This document shows positions 38,655 to 50,721 of a stretch of DNA of 64,000 nt, piece by piece (positions within the stretch are counted from its first letter, which is position 1; each line of letters starts with the position of its first letter). The position numbers were made by a program, and so were the translations under genes. The notes under the pieces were generated by a model, which was not told where the DNA came from, ran no database searches, and worked only from the letters and a program-made list of their open reading frames with translations. Origin of the DNA: Tubulanus polymorphus (taxonomy: Eukaryota; Nemertea; Palaeonemertea; Tubulaniformes; Tubulanidae); assembly GCF_964204645.1 (NCBI RefSeq), contig NC_134025.1:31216001-31280000 (forward strand). Direction: 5' to 3'.

Positions 38655-40520
38655 CAGGACTCCCAAGAAGTTGAAGAAGAAGATGCTAGAAGGCGACTAC
38701 AGAAGATGCCGAAAAAATACTGAACTCGGCAATCTTGAAAGTTAAGTTGATACCCATGTAAATTAGGATTAATGATGAAGAAATGTGTGACTACAAAATG
38801 TTTTTCTTTTACTCAATTTCAGCTTCAACGAAACCCATGAAGACAAAGAAGTACTTCGATTCCGAAAAAAATGATGTAAAATCGACCGACGATCACACAA
38901 CTATATCTGTACTTCGATTTCAAAAAAATAAATTAGACAAAATTAACTTCAACCTTGTAAACTTTCGGACCACATGAAAAAAAGACCAAATATTGTAAAA
39001 TTATCGAAAAAAAATGATGTAAAGTCGACCGACGATCACACAACTATATCTGTACTTCGATTCCCGCCTGTTTCGCTCCTGGCAGATGTGTCACATTCGT
39101 AAGGTACACCAACTCAAAAAGTCAAACGAGAGCTCATCAACTAAGATCTGCCGATTAGAGAACAGTGCACAGAAGGGACCAATTTGGATGAAACTCAACC
39201 AACCAACTTAGGAGATCCTCCGATAATGAACCCAGCCATCATAAAAGGTAATTTGATATTTGATACGAACTTAGAACATTTTAACCGATACTGAACCCAG
39301 CAAACTTGAAATGTAAGTTGATTTCTGGCAAACCGTAGGTTTGCCTATGTTAATGGTCTGGGGAAGCAGTTTTCATTGAAAATGAATAGAGTACCGGTGT
39401 GTCAACAAGGCACAAACATTGGCTGTTGATTGGCGGTTGAACCAATAGTGTTGATTTTTGGTGTCATGGTTTGGCTTATAATGAGTTCTCGAGCCCACAA
39501 AAATTTCATAGTGATCAAGTTATTTTTAGGGGACTTATTCTTGAAAAACACGTAAAAACCCTGCTTTTTAGCACTAAGTAACTCTCTTCTCTCATTTCAG
39601 GACAACCCGAAGACGACCAGAGAAGACGAGAAGAGATGCCGCCGAATCAACCACCGCTGAGACATGAACTGAAAACGCCACATAAAAAGCTAAGTTGATT
39701 TATCATTTCTAAGTTATCTTCCGGGGCTTGACGGATAGCTGCAAGTAAATTCTGTAAATTAGATCACCGATCACACAACTATATCTGTACTTCGATTTCC
39801 GATTTCAAAATCAAACCTGGTTTCCCTCCCAGCTGGAGTCTCAAAGATCTCCTAACGCCCCCTCCCGAGTCCCCTCACCTCTAACCCTCAATAAACAACA
39901 TACTTCTGCCGTCTCTGATTCTTCTATTTCCACGTCTACTCGAAGAACTCCGTCAACCCGATGTCGAGGCACCACGAGTTGCATCACAGCCCATGAAGAC
40001 GCCACAGTAAACTGAACCTGGCATCATGAATAAAGCTAAGTTAATTGATTTTTTCAAATCATCCAGGGCCTGACGGATAGCTGCAAGTGAGTTTTGGAGT
40101 GCTGGTCAAGTTCAGCATCTCCGTTTGACATCTAACAGCAAATAAAGTCACTGGTGCCAAAATTTCAAATTATGTACTTCGATATTTCCAGAAAATTCTG
40201 TAAATTTTACCATCGATCACGCAACTATATCTGTACTTCGATTTCTGATTTCAAACCTTGTTTCATTCGCAGCAGGTGGGTGGTTTATGTATAATCAACA
40301 TACGTCTGCCGTCTCTGATTCTTCTATTTCCAGGTCTACACAAATGAACTCAAAGTTTCTTCATCCTGGAGCTTGTAGCGAGACTCAACCGTGGATTTCT
40401 TCTATGGTGGTAGTTTCTACATTGATTCAGGAGCTGCAAACACGGATTTCATTAACATTGATTCAGGACCTACAAAAAACAACAGTGGATTATATAAACA
40501 ATGATTCAGGAGCTGCAGTG
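38655..40520 (+). other. Repeated exon-like modules, possible non-coding gene or decayed gene
   Basis: The block ACAACTATATCTGTACTTCG occurs at about 38905, 39043, 39777 and (with one change) 40219, usually after GATCAC. GACGGATAGCTGCAAGT occurs at about 39729 and 40077, and CTCTGATTCTTCTATTTCCA at about 39913 and 40315. Two segments preceded by CATTTCAG (near 38658 and 39600) begin GGACnnCCC/GAAG and resemble each other as purine-rich exons, but no long common frame exists. This looks like serial duplication of a spliced unit. Confidence 0.35.
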
Positions 40521-40708
40521 ACTTCATAGCGCTTTTTTACAAGGGGCCCCTTTAACAGTGTAATTTGCAGGATGATTGTAATGGAATTAAGTAAATGTGA
40601 GTGTGTCAATATAATTTACCATGTTTAGTAAATAAGGTTTATTTTTCCATAGAACAACCTCCTCTAAGTATGCTAGCAACTTGAGATCTTTTCTGTTGTT
40701 ATTTTTGA

Positions 40709-40995
40709 AGCATTCTATCGGCTCAGTTAGTAATTAACAAACACATAACCATAAACCATATACTAAATAAAGAAAACAAAGAACCAAAAACTAAATAAAC
40801 AAAACAAACCAAAACTAAATAAACTAAACAAACCAAAACTAAATAAACAAAACAAACCAAAACTAAATAAACTAAACAAACCAAAACTAAATAAACAAAA
40901 CAAACAAATAAGCATATAAACCACGGACTCTCGAGTCCATAAACAAAAACTAAATAAAAAAAAACACTAAATAATAACTGATATGATAGAATGCT
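40709..40995. mobile_element. MITE-like element with AGCATTCTATC termini, long copy
   Basis: Left end AGCATTCTATCGGCTCAG, right end complementary (CTGATATGATAGAATGCT). The interior is an A-rich tandem repeat of AACCAAAACTAAATAAAC. It shares its termini with the element at 41696. Confidence 0.6.
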
Positions 40996-41695
40996 TTAAA
41001 TAACTGATGAAAGATCAAGTTTTCATTGAAATAGCGCCCACCGATTCACTTATGTGAATATAATTGATTTATGGAAAATAAGGACTTATATTACTAAGGG
41101 ATCGTTCGTAAAGTACACACAAGTTTTTGAAGGTTTTATTTACTCTGTGTACGCATATCGTCCGCTATATTTTGTTAAAATAGCCACTTTGCTATGTAGG
41201 TAGATCTAACTTTATGAACGGTCTTCTACTACGTGACTGACACCTTGACGCGGTGTAGTAGCTTGTGTGCCTCCGTGATCCTGAGAGCTATGCTGGTGGG
41301 GGTATAATATCTCCTGGCAGGTTCAACCATACCAGACAGGTCTAGGGGTAGGGGCCAGACGAAGATCAGTCATTTTCAAATTTCTTTGATGGTTCAAAAC
41401 AGAAACTTACAATTTGGTGTTGTCACAATTATTATATGTCCATTTTTCTATAGGCCTACATGTATTTAGTATCTCAACCTATGGCTGCAGTGATGGCCTT
41501 GTTTTAATGGGTATGATTGTTGTCAAAGAATAAAATTGCATTCATTAAATCCTTCGTTCGTTTGGTTAAATCTTATCTCAATACTTTCTATGTGGTGCTT
41601 TTCAATGGTTCATAAAATGCCGATTAACTTTTAAAGGTTTTATGTATGTGAACAGTATGTCCTTGTTCTCATGATAGTCATTTGTAGCATTCTAT

Positions 41696-41797
41696 CAGCT
41701 CAACTACTTATAAATAGTAACCTTTTAAAACAAACAATTTAAACTAAAAAACATCTAATTACACAAACTTTTTAAGTAGTTGATATGATAGAATGCT
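41696..41797. mobile_element. MITE-like element with AGCATTCTATC termini, short copy
   Basis: 102 bases whose first 26 (AGCATTCTATCAGCTCAACT...) pair with the last 25 with only two mismatched positions. The loop is AT-rich. No coding capacity. Confidence 0.65.
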
Positions 41798-43140
41798 TGA
41801 TACTTCATGAGATACATGTACATGTATAACCATCATTCAATGAATTGTCATCAAGCGTAGTTTTAGACTTTCAAACCAGATTTTGTTTTGTTTTTATGGA
41901 CGACTTGCATCGGATGATGTAAGTACGGTATGTAAAGTATTTATTTCGGGTAAACCTCAAGTTGTTTGATTGTATAAAGCATGGTTTAAACCTCTATATA
42001 TGATGGAACCATTTTTTACTGGTGTCATTGAGTCTGGAGTTAGCTGTATGTTCAAAAAATGAATAAAGCTTGTTTTTTGTGGTTTGTTTTGAGTCGGAGT
42101 AGGTAAGGCTTAAAGATATACATTGTTTCTCCTAATCAGCTGGATTCAGTTCCACAGCTGTGAGTTAGAGTTCTCTGAGTTAAGATTCATCGTCTCGGAG
42201 TCAAATCTTAATGAAATTTATCCAGTTCATTTATCTCTGCACTAGGTCTGGTGTTAGCCTGATAATTATTTTTAAAAAGTAATGTACATGGTAAAAACTT
42301 CAGCATGCTGAGAAACAATGTATCAATATTCTTGGCTATTTCCTGGATTTTACTGGGTTCGAACCACGGACACCAATGTATTATCTTCTGTTCATCCCCT
42401 ATTCATTATTCTGCATCATTCCCAGGCTCTAGGTTTACTACTTTGAATCATCCTCCCCGACAGGGATTCGAACCCGATGGCATCGAGATTGCCGCGGTTC
42501 GTGTCGTGGCTGAGGGCGTACTCTTATGACCACCGAATTCTCCGGTTGGCTCCACACAAAATCCACCTCGATCGGCCAACTTCGGTTTTCGGTAGATAGT
42601 CGACTAGTGGTCGGAACTAATAACCGAACACACTATAGTTCGGTCGTAACGTATTTCACAGTGTCGGCCATCTTTAACCTAGGTCCGAACTGTAGCGACC
42701 GTGCTCAATTGCGTGGTCGACCATTTCCGAATTATAGTTCCGACTAACGGACATTCGATTTCATTTAGTTCGACTAAAGTCGACTAACTCAGATAACCGA
42801 AGGTGGCCCGTTTCGGAGACTCCAAAAAGTCACGTGACCAATAAAAGAGGACGATTGGAGGCAAACGGATTCTCCGATCTGATAAAAGAGTTCGCCCTGA
42901 GTGTAGCGATGCCATTGTTCGAATCGCCCTGTCGTGATACTCTGAATCCACGGCTAGATTAGACTGTCGTGGGAGGATGGCTCTGAATGAATATCTGTAG
43001 TTATTGTATTCCATCCTCCATTCAGTATCAGCACCTCGCTATCAGTGCCAGTAAATACTGGGTTCAAACGCGGCACATCCTTTAAACTGCATCCAGATCA
43101 GAATTACGGACACCGCGTACAAAATCAGACGCCCGGTTTA
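41798..43140. other. Intergenic, no gene recognised
   Basis: It contains one copy of the CAGTTCCACAG/GAGTTAGAGTT dispersed repeat near 42139-42215 and a tRNA-B-box-like GGATTCGAACCC near 42467. At 42530-43010 are GTCGAC/GACTAA motifs without a frame. Confidence 0.4.
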
Positions 43141-43144
43141 ACCA

Positions 43145-43281
43145 TCAAGTGCTGCCCCTATACATATCGTTGACGGCGAATGTGTGAACTAACTTACTAC
43201 CCGCATGCCACAGTAAGAATATTGAGCTGTCAAATTAGTTCACATATTCGCCGTCAATGTAAAATGTAGCGGCAGCACCTG
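43145..43281. mobile_element. Inverted-repeat (foldback) element
   Basis: TTGACGGCGAATGTGTGAAC at 43170 pairs with its near-perfect complement at 43235-43257 (one mismatch in 23), and the flanks GTGCTGCC and GGCAGCAC extend the pairing. Confidence 0.6.
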
Positions 43282-44230
43282 ACTGTCAAAATATTGACGC
43301 ATTCGGCGGGGTCAGTGTTGTAATGATCACCTCTGGAATGTCTTATCATTGCGGTATAACGTGTTGTTTGTAAACAGCTATAAATGAACCTTGCTCGCTC
43401 GGATGATGGCTAGAATGATGATTTTTGCGAATTCCCGAAGAAACTGGACACAATAGATGAATCAGTTGAATGTGGTCTGCTGAAAAACAGCTGAAAAACA
43501 CATGTTTTTATTGACTTGAGTTAATTCCGATTTTATTAGCGAACTTTTTGTTCATGTTTGAGTAGTATATTGTTTATTTGCACAGGGAACCCGCACCTGA
43601 TGTAAAACGACTCCTACTGCGAGTCGCAAACGTGTTTGACTCTTGACTTTCTTTGTTTAGCTTCATTCCGCGTGGCAGTTTTCACCATCGCAATTACAGT
43701 GCCCTCATATTCACCACATTTCTACCTGACAATGGGTGTCAGAAATCTGGAGTAATATAAATATAAAAATATTTCTTATAATAAATAAACGTTAATTGAA
43801 ACGATAAACAATGATTTGAACAAATTACAATATTTTGTTTAGCCCCTCCCCTATAGATTTATTTGAGTATTCTAGAAAATTTACTAATTCTGTAATCTTA
43901 AAAGTCTCAGCGATATATTTTCTGAAGGGGCGTGCATTCAAAGCATCTCACACACCCTATCACAATGCGTATGCAAGCCTATTGCTTCGTGTGTAAACGT
44001 TTAAAGAAAATATGATTCGTATTCAATCAAAGAAAAAAATTTGAACGGCACTAGAATGTCAACGAGTTTCCAAAACAAACTATTTTTTCCGCGATAGCGT
44101 CGCAGAATTTGAGCCGTTTCATTAACGAACATATGTGTTTGTTCAAGTGGCAGATTTTGCGCCACGTTCCGCGCATTTCAGTTTATTACTTCCAGCGACC
44201 AGCAAGCTTCAGCAACAACTTCCGTTCTAT
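43282..44230. other. Intergenic, includes upstream region of the first cysteine-rich gene
   Basis: No gene recognised. A possible non-coding first exon of the downstream gene ends at 44234 (CTAG|GTTCG). Confidence 0.35.
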
Positions 44231-44422
44231 CTAGGTTCGTGTTGGGTTAATATATATCAACGAATCTTTAATTCGCGGACAAGAGAAATTTATGAATGGG
44301 AGGAAATACATTGAAAATAGATTAAACGAACGGAAATTTGAATTCGGAAAGATTATGATTATTTTAATCATCTCTTTTTCAAAATCTTATTATTTTTAGT
44401 CTACGCGGGAAGCATTTTTACA

Positions 44423-46186
44423 ATGAAGCTCTTGGTGGTTATCGTCGCTTTATTATCAGCCGGTAAGTTTATGAATTCATTTAATTAATCATTGAAAATT
44501 GTTTACAAAACTAAACTCTATGATTATTAATAAGCTGATAAAAGACAAGGTTATAGTTTAAATGTATAAAATTTTTATAAAGGTAGTAAAATTTATCTTA
44601 ATTTGATAAAGTGGATAAATTATTGTGAATCTCTCTAAATAATACCAGAAAGTATCATTTCGTTAGAAGAATCTAGAACAAATTTCTTTACATTTCAAAA
44701 CTGCTATGAAAACATTAAGAATTGTGACCAGAAAAAAACCCCGAGAAATGATCAGAAACAATCTATGTGCTAATTTTTGTTGTTTTGAATTAAGATTTGC
44801 ATAATGTGGACATGGAGATTTATTTCAATCCGTTAAAGGACACTCTGTATTGATCAAGTTCGAACCCCACATTAAATGATAGATCTCGCTGAAATTTGAA
44901 TAATTTGGACCCCTCATTGGTTTCTTATCATCTGAAATAGAATAAAAAATTTTCTGTTTCTACTACTGCTGACATTTACCGAGTAGAGCATTCTGGACGT
45001 TTAAAAATAAAATTACAAATTACATTTTGTCCATACAGATTTCTATGCTGCGTATGCGTCGAATGTATACGGTGGTTACGCGGCACGACGCGATGACGCT
45101 GAAAGTAGTGCCATGTGCCCGGATGGAACAGTCGTTAAAGCCTGCCGCTGTGAATATAGTTCTAGATGTGATGGAGCCATAGTTGAAGGACAACAAAAAT
45201 GTTTAATTCGAATGAGTAACGGTCAAAGTCCTACAAGGGTTAGATTCATCAAGTTTTTCTAAATAGTCAACTAAAAACCGCCACTGAATTCATTGATTTG
45301 GGGCCTATGATCCGTTCGGGGGCACACACAGCACATTCTCCCGTTGCTATCTTTCCGTACCCTTTGGAACCAATTGGAATTTTTTCGGAACAATATTTCT
45401 CCAGCCGTTTCTAATCGAGCAGTAGTTAGCTGAACAGTATTTGGGCATATACAATTATATTCTCTATTAATGTCACTAAATGACTGAACTCCCGTCAATA
45501 TCTGCCACATGAGCAGTTGATAGTATCCTTTGTTTTGATTCATATCCCTGTTACAGGATTCTGTCACAAGCTTTCAAAACATTTTATGATTAAAGAATTG
45601 ATACATTTCTACAACTAGACTTAGAGGGGTGGACCATATGAAATATTCTGACACGTTCAAATAATTTTTTATCTTTTAAATTAATTCATTTTTTTTAATA
45701 TTTCGATTGTCAGGCGATCGGAGAATGTACTGAAGGTTTATGTGGTGATGATTGGAAGACAGTTCAGACGGGATACAGTAAAGGGCAGCCGTCAATTAAC
45801 TGTCCCGATGGATACCTCATCACCGATTGTAATGTTTATTCTGCGTGAGTATCGTCCAATAAGCCCCACTCGTAATATAATGTCAACACGACGCTTTGTT
45901 TGGTTTGTTTATTCTGTTAATTTCTTGTGTGAAATAAAACTCATTTTGGTTTTAAAATAAGCCCCATAGTGAATGCGTTTATCATTCAAACCATTTAATT
46001 TATTTAAATTTATTTAAATTAATGTATATTCATAGGTGGAAGCACATACCGATTCTGAGATCGGTTGTATCAGTCGTCAGTCAGAGAATCGTGGGAGGTA
46101 AAACTGTATGGAATTGTAAAGCCAGTAAATCGTGTAATTCTGACGGAGGATGTTTCGTTCAGGCCAGATGCTACAAAAGATCGTAA
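44423..46186 (+). CDS. Secreted cysteine-rich protein, family member 1
   Basis: Four coding exons (44423-44462, 45039-45238, 45714-45844, 46036-46186) give 173 residues. Exon 1 encodes a signal peptide start (MKLLVVIVALLSA); an acceptor at 44399 shows a further 5' UTR exon. The mature protein has 13 cysteines: module one CPDGTVVKACRC...RCDGA...KCLI, then ECTEGLCGDDW, module two NCPDGYLITDCNVYSAW, and a tail GGKTVWNCKASKSC...CFVQARCYK. Both modules fit C-x2-G-x3-T-x-C followed by GA-x-C, the pattern of Cys/His-rich repeats in the PCSK9 C-terminus. I know no named family with this architecture. AATAAA at 46206-46211. It is the most diverged of four tandem copies and is separated from them by about 6 kb containing the ChaC gene. 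Confidence 0.88.
44801..44880. repeat. tRNA-like (SINE-derived) segment in intron 1 of member 1
   Basis: Ends in AGTTCGAACCCCACATT, which is a pol III B-box-like sequence. It aligns with equivalent segments in intron 1 of member 2 (52385-52460) and member 3 (55105-55190), so it predates the duplications. Confidence 0.5.
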
Positions 46187-46278
46187 CTTATTTCAGATTT
46201 CATCGAATAAATGATAAATCATTGTCTAATCCTCCGATTGTTCTATTTTTCTTTTTTCCACTGTAGTCCTACAAACTA

Positions 46279-46424
46279 TAAAGAATTTATTAAAAACTCG
46301 AATTTTCGGTTTTCGGTTTAATCCTAAAAACCATTCTCAAGAGTGAGAATGGTTTTGAGAATGTGGCTCTTGAGAATGGCTTTTGGGATAAAACCGAAAA
46401 TTCGAGTTTTTAATAAATTCTTTA
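46279..46424. repeat. 146-base hairpin-forming inverted repeat after member 1
   Basis: The outer 34 bases 46279-46312 are the exact reverse complement of 46391-46424 (core ACTCGAATTTTCGGTTT). Inner parts (CCATTCTCAAGAG and CTCTTGAGAATGG) also pair. It starts 68 bases beyond the polyadenylation signal of member 1. Confidence 0.85.
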
Positions 46425-47660
46425 TATTTTTGATGTTTTAAAATCTCTTTCGAACTTGTGAATGTGGGACTTATATTTCATTCGTCTCTCGCGATTTATT
46501 GCGTAGTTTTATCACGTTAATATATACATGTATTTACAATGATTAGTCTAGCTAAAACAAACAAATAATATCAACAATTTTCTAGTTACAATGCAAAATT
46601 TGAATCAATGATATGTACATAATGTAACCAAGTAGCCTAGCCAGGTTTAAATGACTTGGACGTTAAAGGACAAGTATCATCAACGGAGGTTCATACAAGA
46701 TATTTTCCATATTATCAGTGAAGATATAACAGTCACACTAGTTTCAAAATGTAATCAATTTATATATCACACTTGGACAAGCATCGTAAGGCCGATGTTT
46801 TAAATCAATGGTATTTACCAAAGCCTTGTATTTCAGAATATTTGGCGGACGCCAGAAAAAAGAGGGAATGTGTAACTTGCGTTCTGTTCGTAATGAATTG
46901 CATTCGAGTAAAACATGGAATTCATCACCTATTTCTATTTATCCCAAGATTTATCAAAATTCTCACGTGTATACCGATCTACTTCCACAGGCAACGTATG
47001 GTTATTTGAACGAGACTTTAGTAGTCATCGTTTATGCGGGAGAGTTCTATCAGATATTTTTCTAGGCAAAATTCTGATTTAATCAGGTGATAATTCATCA
47101 GGTTATCTTTATCGTTCACATCCCTGAGCCATTTTTGAATCGACTGGTAGCCCTGTCCAATTCTGCGCCACCTGCATTCGGGACAGGTTTATCCTCCGCG
47201 GAATATACGGATCCAATCAGATTTCAGTATTTCATCACGTGAACAATGTAACATGGCCGCCTACACTGTGTCTCGATTTACGTTCCATGGACCTCTTTAA
47301 AGTCATTTTTTATACCAATGAAGAAAGAAATTCCGTTAAAACTGCCAGGTAACGCTTCTGCAGGCACTTGTTTAGCGTGTGGTACCGAAAATATCGGCAT
47401 TCAATTCAGGATGGCTGCGTGACAGCGCCGTCAAAACCTACCGGTCGTCAATCAGCGATTTGGACTGGTGGATGGAAACAACAATACATACAATAAATCA
47501 ACAGATGTGAAATCAAATAATATTCTCTGTTTCAGGTGTCATGTCACGTACTATCATCGCGGCTTGAAATACTATTCGGGCAACGGTGGAGCATTTTTGG
47601 GAGCAGCATGAGTAGTGCAGGAGCAGTAGGAGCATCATCATAGGATTAGCAAGAGCAGCA
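46425..47660. other. Intergenic, no gene recognised
   Basis: Two overlapping plus-strand frames near 46773-47065 lack coding character. An AGCAGCA/GGAGCA-rich run with CATCATAGGATTAG repeats is at 47600-47690. Confidence 0.4.
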
Positions 47661-47668
47661 CCATAGGA

Positions 47669-48394
47669 TTAGTGCAAGAGCAGCATCATAGGGGTAACTA
47701 ATGTACATGTAACTAATTTACAGTAAACCTCTTTACAAGGATTATCATCGACCGCTTCGATTCCGCGATCTGTGGGTGAAAATAAAACACCGTTCAAAAT
47801 CACTTTAGTTGTTGACTCTGATTTTCCTGGTTCTACATTCATTACTAGAACTTCCGGGGCGTATTGCATTCCCGAATTAAGCGACTGTAAGACGCTGTTA
47901 GCCACGTGTTCGTGCTCGGTCGCTTTCAGAACATCCAGGAAGAGATAATTATAAGAATTTGCTAAACCCATTAGAGAGTTTGATAGATATGCTATGGTGG
48001 TTGTGATGATGATTGTGTAACCTATAAGATCCTGACTGTTAATTAGCAATATTCATAAAATCTCGCTAGCTATGGTAACTGTATGCATGAATATTACAGT
48101 ATAGGCTGTTATGATGTAGAAAATAAGAAAATCCACCACGATTATGATTAACATTCGCAGAGGGATATAGACCAATCTTCGCTGTCTGGCGAGAAAGTGT
48201 TGGTTGTGGAGATAGTATATGTACGATTTCTGGACAAAGAAAATAAACGAAATACCCGGAGCCAAATGGAAAATTAATGTTAAAGCCCCTTCGATCATGG
48301 CAACCAAAATCATGATGAAACATAGTAGAAAAAACACTAGGTGGCAATATTGTTGTTGGTTTGTATCTTTTTCTGTGAAGAAACAGAAAACCAA
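47669..48394 (-). pseudogene. Candidate membrane protein frame interrupted by one TGA
   Basis: One minus-strand frame runs about 240 codons with a single TGA (48053-48055). The upstream part has three or more hydrophobic segments (LVFFLLCFIMILVAMIEG, LTLIFHLAPGISFIFF, MLIIIVVDFLIFYIITAY). The downstream part has one more (GYTIIITTTIAYL) and then a soluble region with normal coding composition (YAPEVLVMNVEPGKSESTTK). A strong acceptor (CTGTTTCTTCACAG) precedes the frame near 48382. No homology is recognised. It may be a pseudogene, two spliced exons, or chance. Confidence 0.3.
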
Positions 48395-48440
48395 CCCTAA
48401 TAACGTTTCAACGTTTTTATCTCAAAGGAAATTTCAACAA

Positions 48441-48446
48441 TTTATT
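48441..48446 (-). terminator. Candidate polyadenylation signal of the ChaC gene
   Basis: TTTATT on the plus strand, hence AATAAA on the minus strand, 425 bases after the stop codon. Confidence 0.4.
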
Positions 48447-48870
48447 ATTTACACCAAATAGAAACAATACAATAATTACAAAACCTATTTTCATCTCCGG
48501 AGAAAATGAAATTCAAGTTTTCCCTTCAAGGACGGACGCTGCACCTACGAGTCCCGAGTCGAACACTTTGTTCACCTTGAACCCTAGACAACACTCATCA
48601 AGGTTTATATAGATATGGCTCATTTCCAACATCGAACTGATAAACAAACATTGGATCGAGTCCAATACGCATTGATTGCAACGCATTCTGTGCAGGTAGT
48701 ATTTAGGAAACGACTCCTCAAATAAACCCGTTATCTGTAGTGCTTGCTTCTATCGTCCTATACCTGATAATGAGATTAATAGCTATTATTATTCTGAGGT
48801 GAATCCACGCTATTTTCCGGGAAACCTTGAAAACAGCGTCACGCGATAGACACGAGGTCTAAAAGTACAC

Positions 48871-50522
48871 TCATGACTTCGAGTTATTATTGTTTTCATC
48901 AACCGGATGCGAATGGGTTTTCGAGTCGAGCGCTGACGTTCCTAGATACCATAAATCCCGCACACAATCGATTTGTCTTTGTTTTAGTTTTAGTCGAATG
49001 AGAGAATCTAATGTTTGTAAATGATGGTCGTAACAATCAGCGGGAAAACGAGTTCGCAAATATTCCGCAATTCGAGTCACATATTCGACGTTGTGTCCCG
49101 AGGAACCGCGAGCGTTAACGATCCGCTCAGCGAGAACGTCGTCTTCTTCCGGTCCCGTATAAAGTCGATTATCACAAGTAGCCGAATAAACGATTACAGA
49201 TATATCAGAATCTGATCGTCTGCTGTCAGTTGAATACTGATAGAATTTACTATGAAACATCGTGTAGCCACCGTTTAGTATTTCCCGCCCGTTTAAATGC
49301 AGTAAAGCTTCCTTTACTTGAGTTCTGCCGACAACTTCAAATGCAGTTCCCCAAACCGTGCTCTGAAATATACAATTCAAAATGCTCATTAATTCATTGC
49401 AGTTTTATCCGATTAACAACAATACCACAGTTTACTCTATTGACATTTAATGTATGGTCTCCTTTCTCCTTTATTGTTGATCGCTTTTTCTTTTCTTTTT
49501 TCAATTACAATCGTTTACTTTTCATTTATGATGAATATAAAATTAATTTGAAATGAATTTGAATTTTAAACCTTGGATTCGATGAAAGCACATTAAAATA
49601 CAGGAAATCCACATTAAGGGAATTTGACCATCTCAGAATTTGAATATTATATATAATACTGTAGGGGCTTTATTTTCATACACGTTGAGTATTTCCGGCA
49701 AATCCGAGTTTCCGAGTATTTTACTTTCGTCAGCTGTTAGCTATTATTGTGTATAGTTAACAACAGATTCCTAGTATTACTAACACGCGGATGTCCACGC
49801 GCACGTGGCTAATTATCATATCAATGTAAACAAGCTGATGCAATACGCAGTGAACTAGTGCAGTGGCAGCTGGCTGGTAACCAAAACAAACAAAACCCAT
49901 GCTTTTATAGAAAAAATATACGTACGTTTTCGTTTGGAACAAGAGTCGCCACTCTACCAGGCTGAAATTGATAAATAATATTCATTAAAATCGCATTCAA
50001 GCACTAGATACGCAACCCAGGACCCAGCTACAGAACCCAGGCAGCAGAGAACTCATGCTAGAACCCAGGCAGCCGCAGACGACAACTGTGCACTTCACAG
50101 ATGTTTTTGTTTCCTTATAATTGGTTAAAAATCAGAAATTTATTATCAGCGAAGGTTTCCTGTATAAGCCTAAGCAGCGACTGGCCAGCGAATCTCAACC
50201 TGTGTTGTTTTTTAGCGTATCCCCTGGGCAGACTAAAATCACTCTACACACAAATTACAATTACGATACAGAAATTTATTCATGAGAAATGGTTTACTGT
50301 ATTAACTGTAAACCAAATAAAAGGAATCAGTCTTGCATTCTATCTCTGATCACTTACATATGTTTTAGTGCCTCTGTGATGAGTACTGCTCTGCCAGAAC
50401 TTCCTCGAATATCCTTTTATAAAACCTATCAATTCATTCTCGTATTCGAATCCCGGTTTCCATAGCAACGATCCGTATCCAAATATCCACAACCGTTCTT
50501 TTTCTTCCGGTAAAATAATCAT
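48871..50522 (-). CDS. CHAC1: ChaC-family gamma-glutamylcyclotransferase (glutathione-specific)
   Basis: Three exons, 50522-50358, 49961-49926 and 49362-48871, all phase 0, give 230 residues (human CHAC1 222, CHAC2 184). Residues 11-22 hold [12 protein letters not shown], the glycine-rich YGSL substrate loop. The 12-codon middle exon gives [12 protein letters not shown]. The third gives [16 protein letters not shown] with the expected catalytic glutamate region, and [14 protein letters not shown]. The enzyme cleaves glutathione to 5-oxoproline and Cys-Gly in the cytosol. Its promoter carries ATF/CRE and CARE sites like the vertebrate ATF4 target CHAC1, so I prefer CHAC1 over CHAC2, but orthology was not tested. 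It is embedded, opposite strand, between members 1 and 2 of the cysteine-rich array. Confidence 0.92.
49836..49844. promoter_or_regulatory. CARE (ATF4-C/EBP) site in ChaC intron 2
   Basis: TGATGCAAT, an exact match to the CARE consensus TGATGNAAN, 82 bases after the middle exon. Confidence 0.35.
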
Positions 50523-50635
50523 TGTTATAATTTTGGAGATAGCTAACAGACATGTATAGTGCGTGATAGTAGTAGCTGTTATCGCTAGTGTGTTGAATGA
50601 AACGAGCGTCCGCTATGCCGAGACTGTGTCGACAA

Positions 50636-50643
50636 TGACGTCA
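50636..50643. promoter_or_regulatory. CRE/ATF palindrome in the ChaC promoter
   Basis: TGACGTCA, 114 bases upstream of the ChaC ATG (50522, minus strand). Confidence 0.6.
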
Positions 50644-50693
50644 CAGCTAGCTGTACCAATAGGATGACAGAGCGGCAGGTGCGTGGTTGAAGC

Positions 50694-50721
50694 TGATGCA
50701 ACAACGATAATCTGATGCAAT
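50694..50721. promoter_or_regulatory. Two CARE (ATF4-C/EBP) sites in the ChaC promoter
   Basis: TGATGCAAC at 50694 and TGATGCAAT at 50713, 19 bases apart, both exact for the CARE core and 172-199 bases upstream of the ChaC start. Confidence 0.55.

Noticed and set aside
46773-47065. Two overlapping plus-strand frames
   Set aside because: No coding composition, no splice context and no homology recognised.
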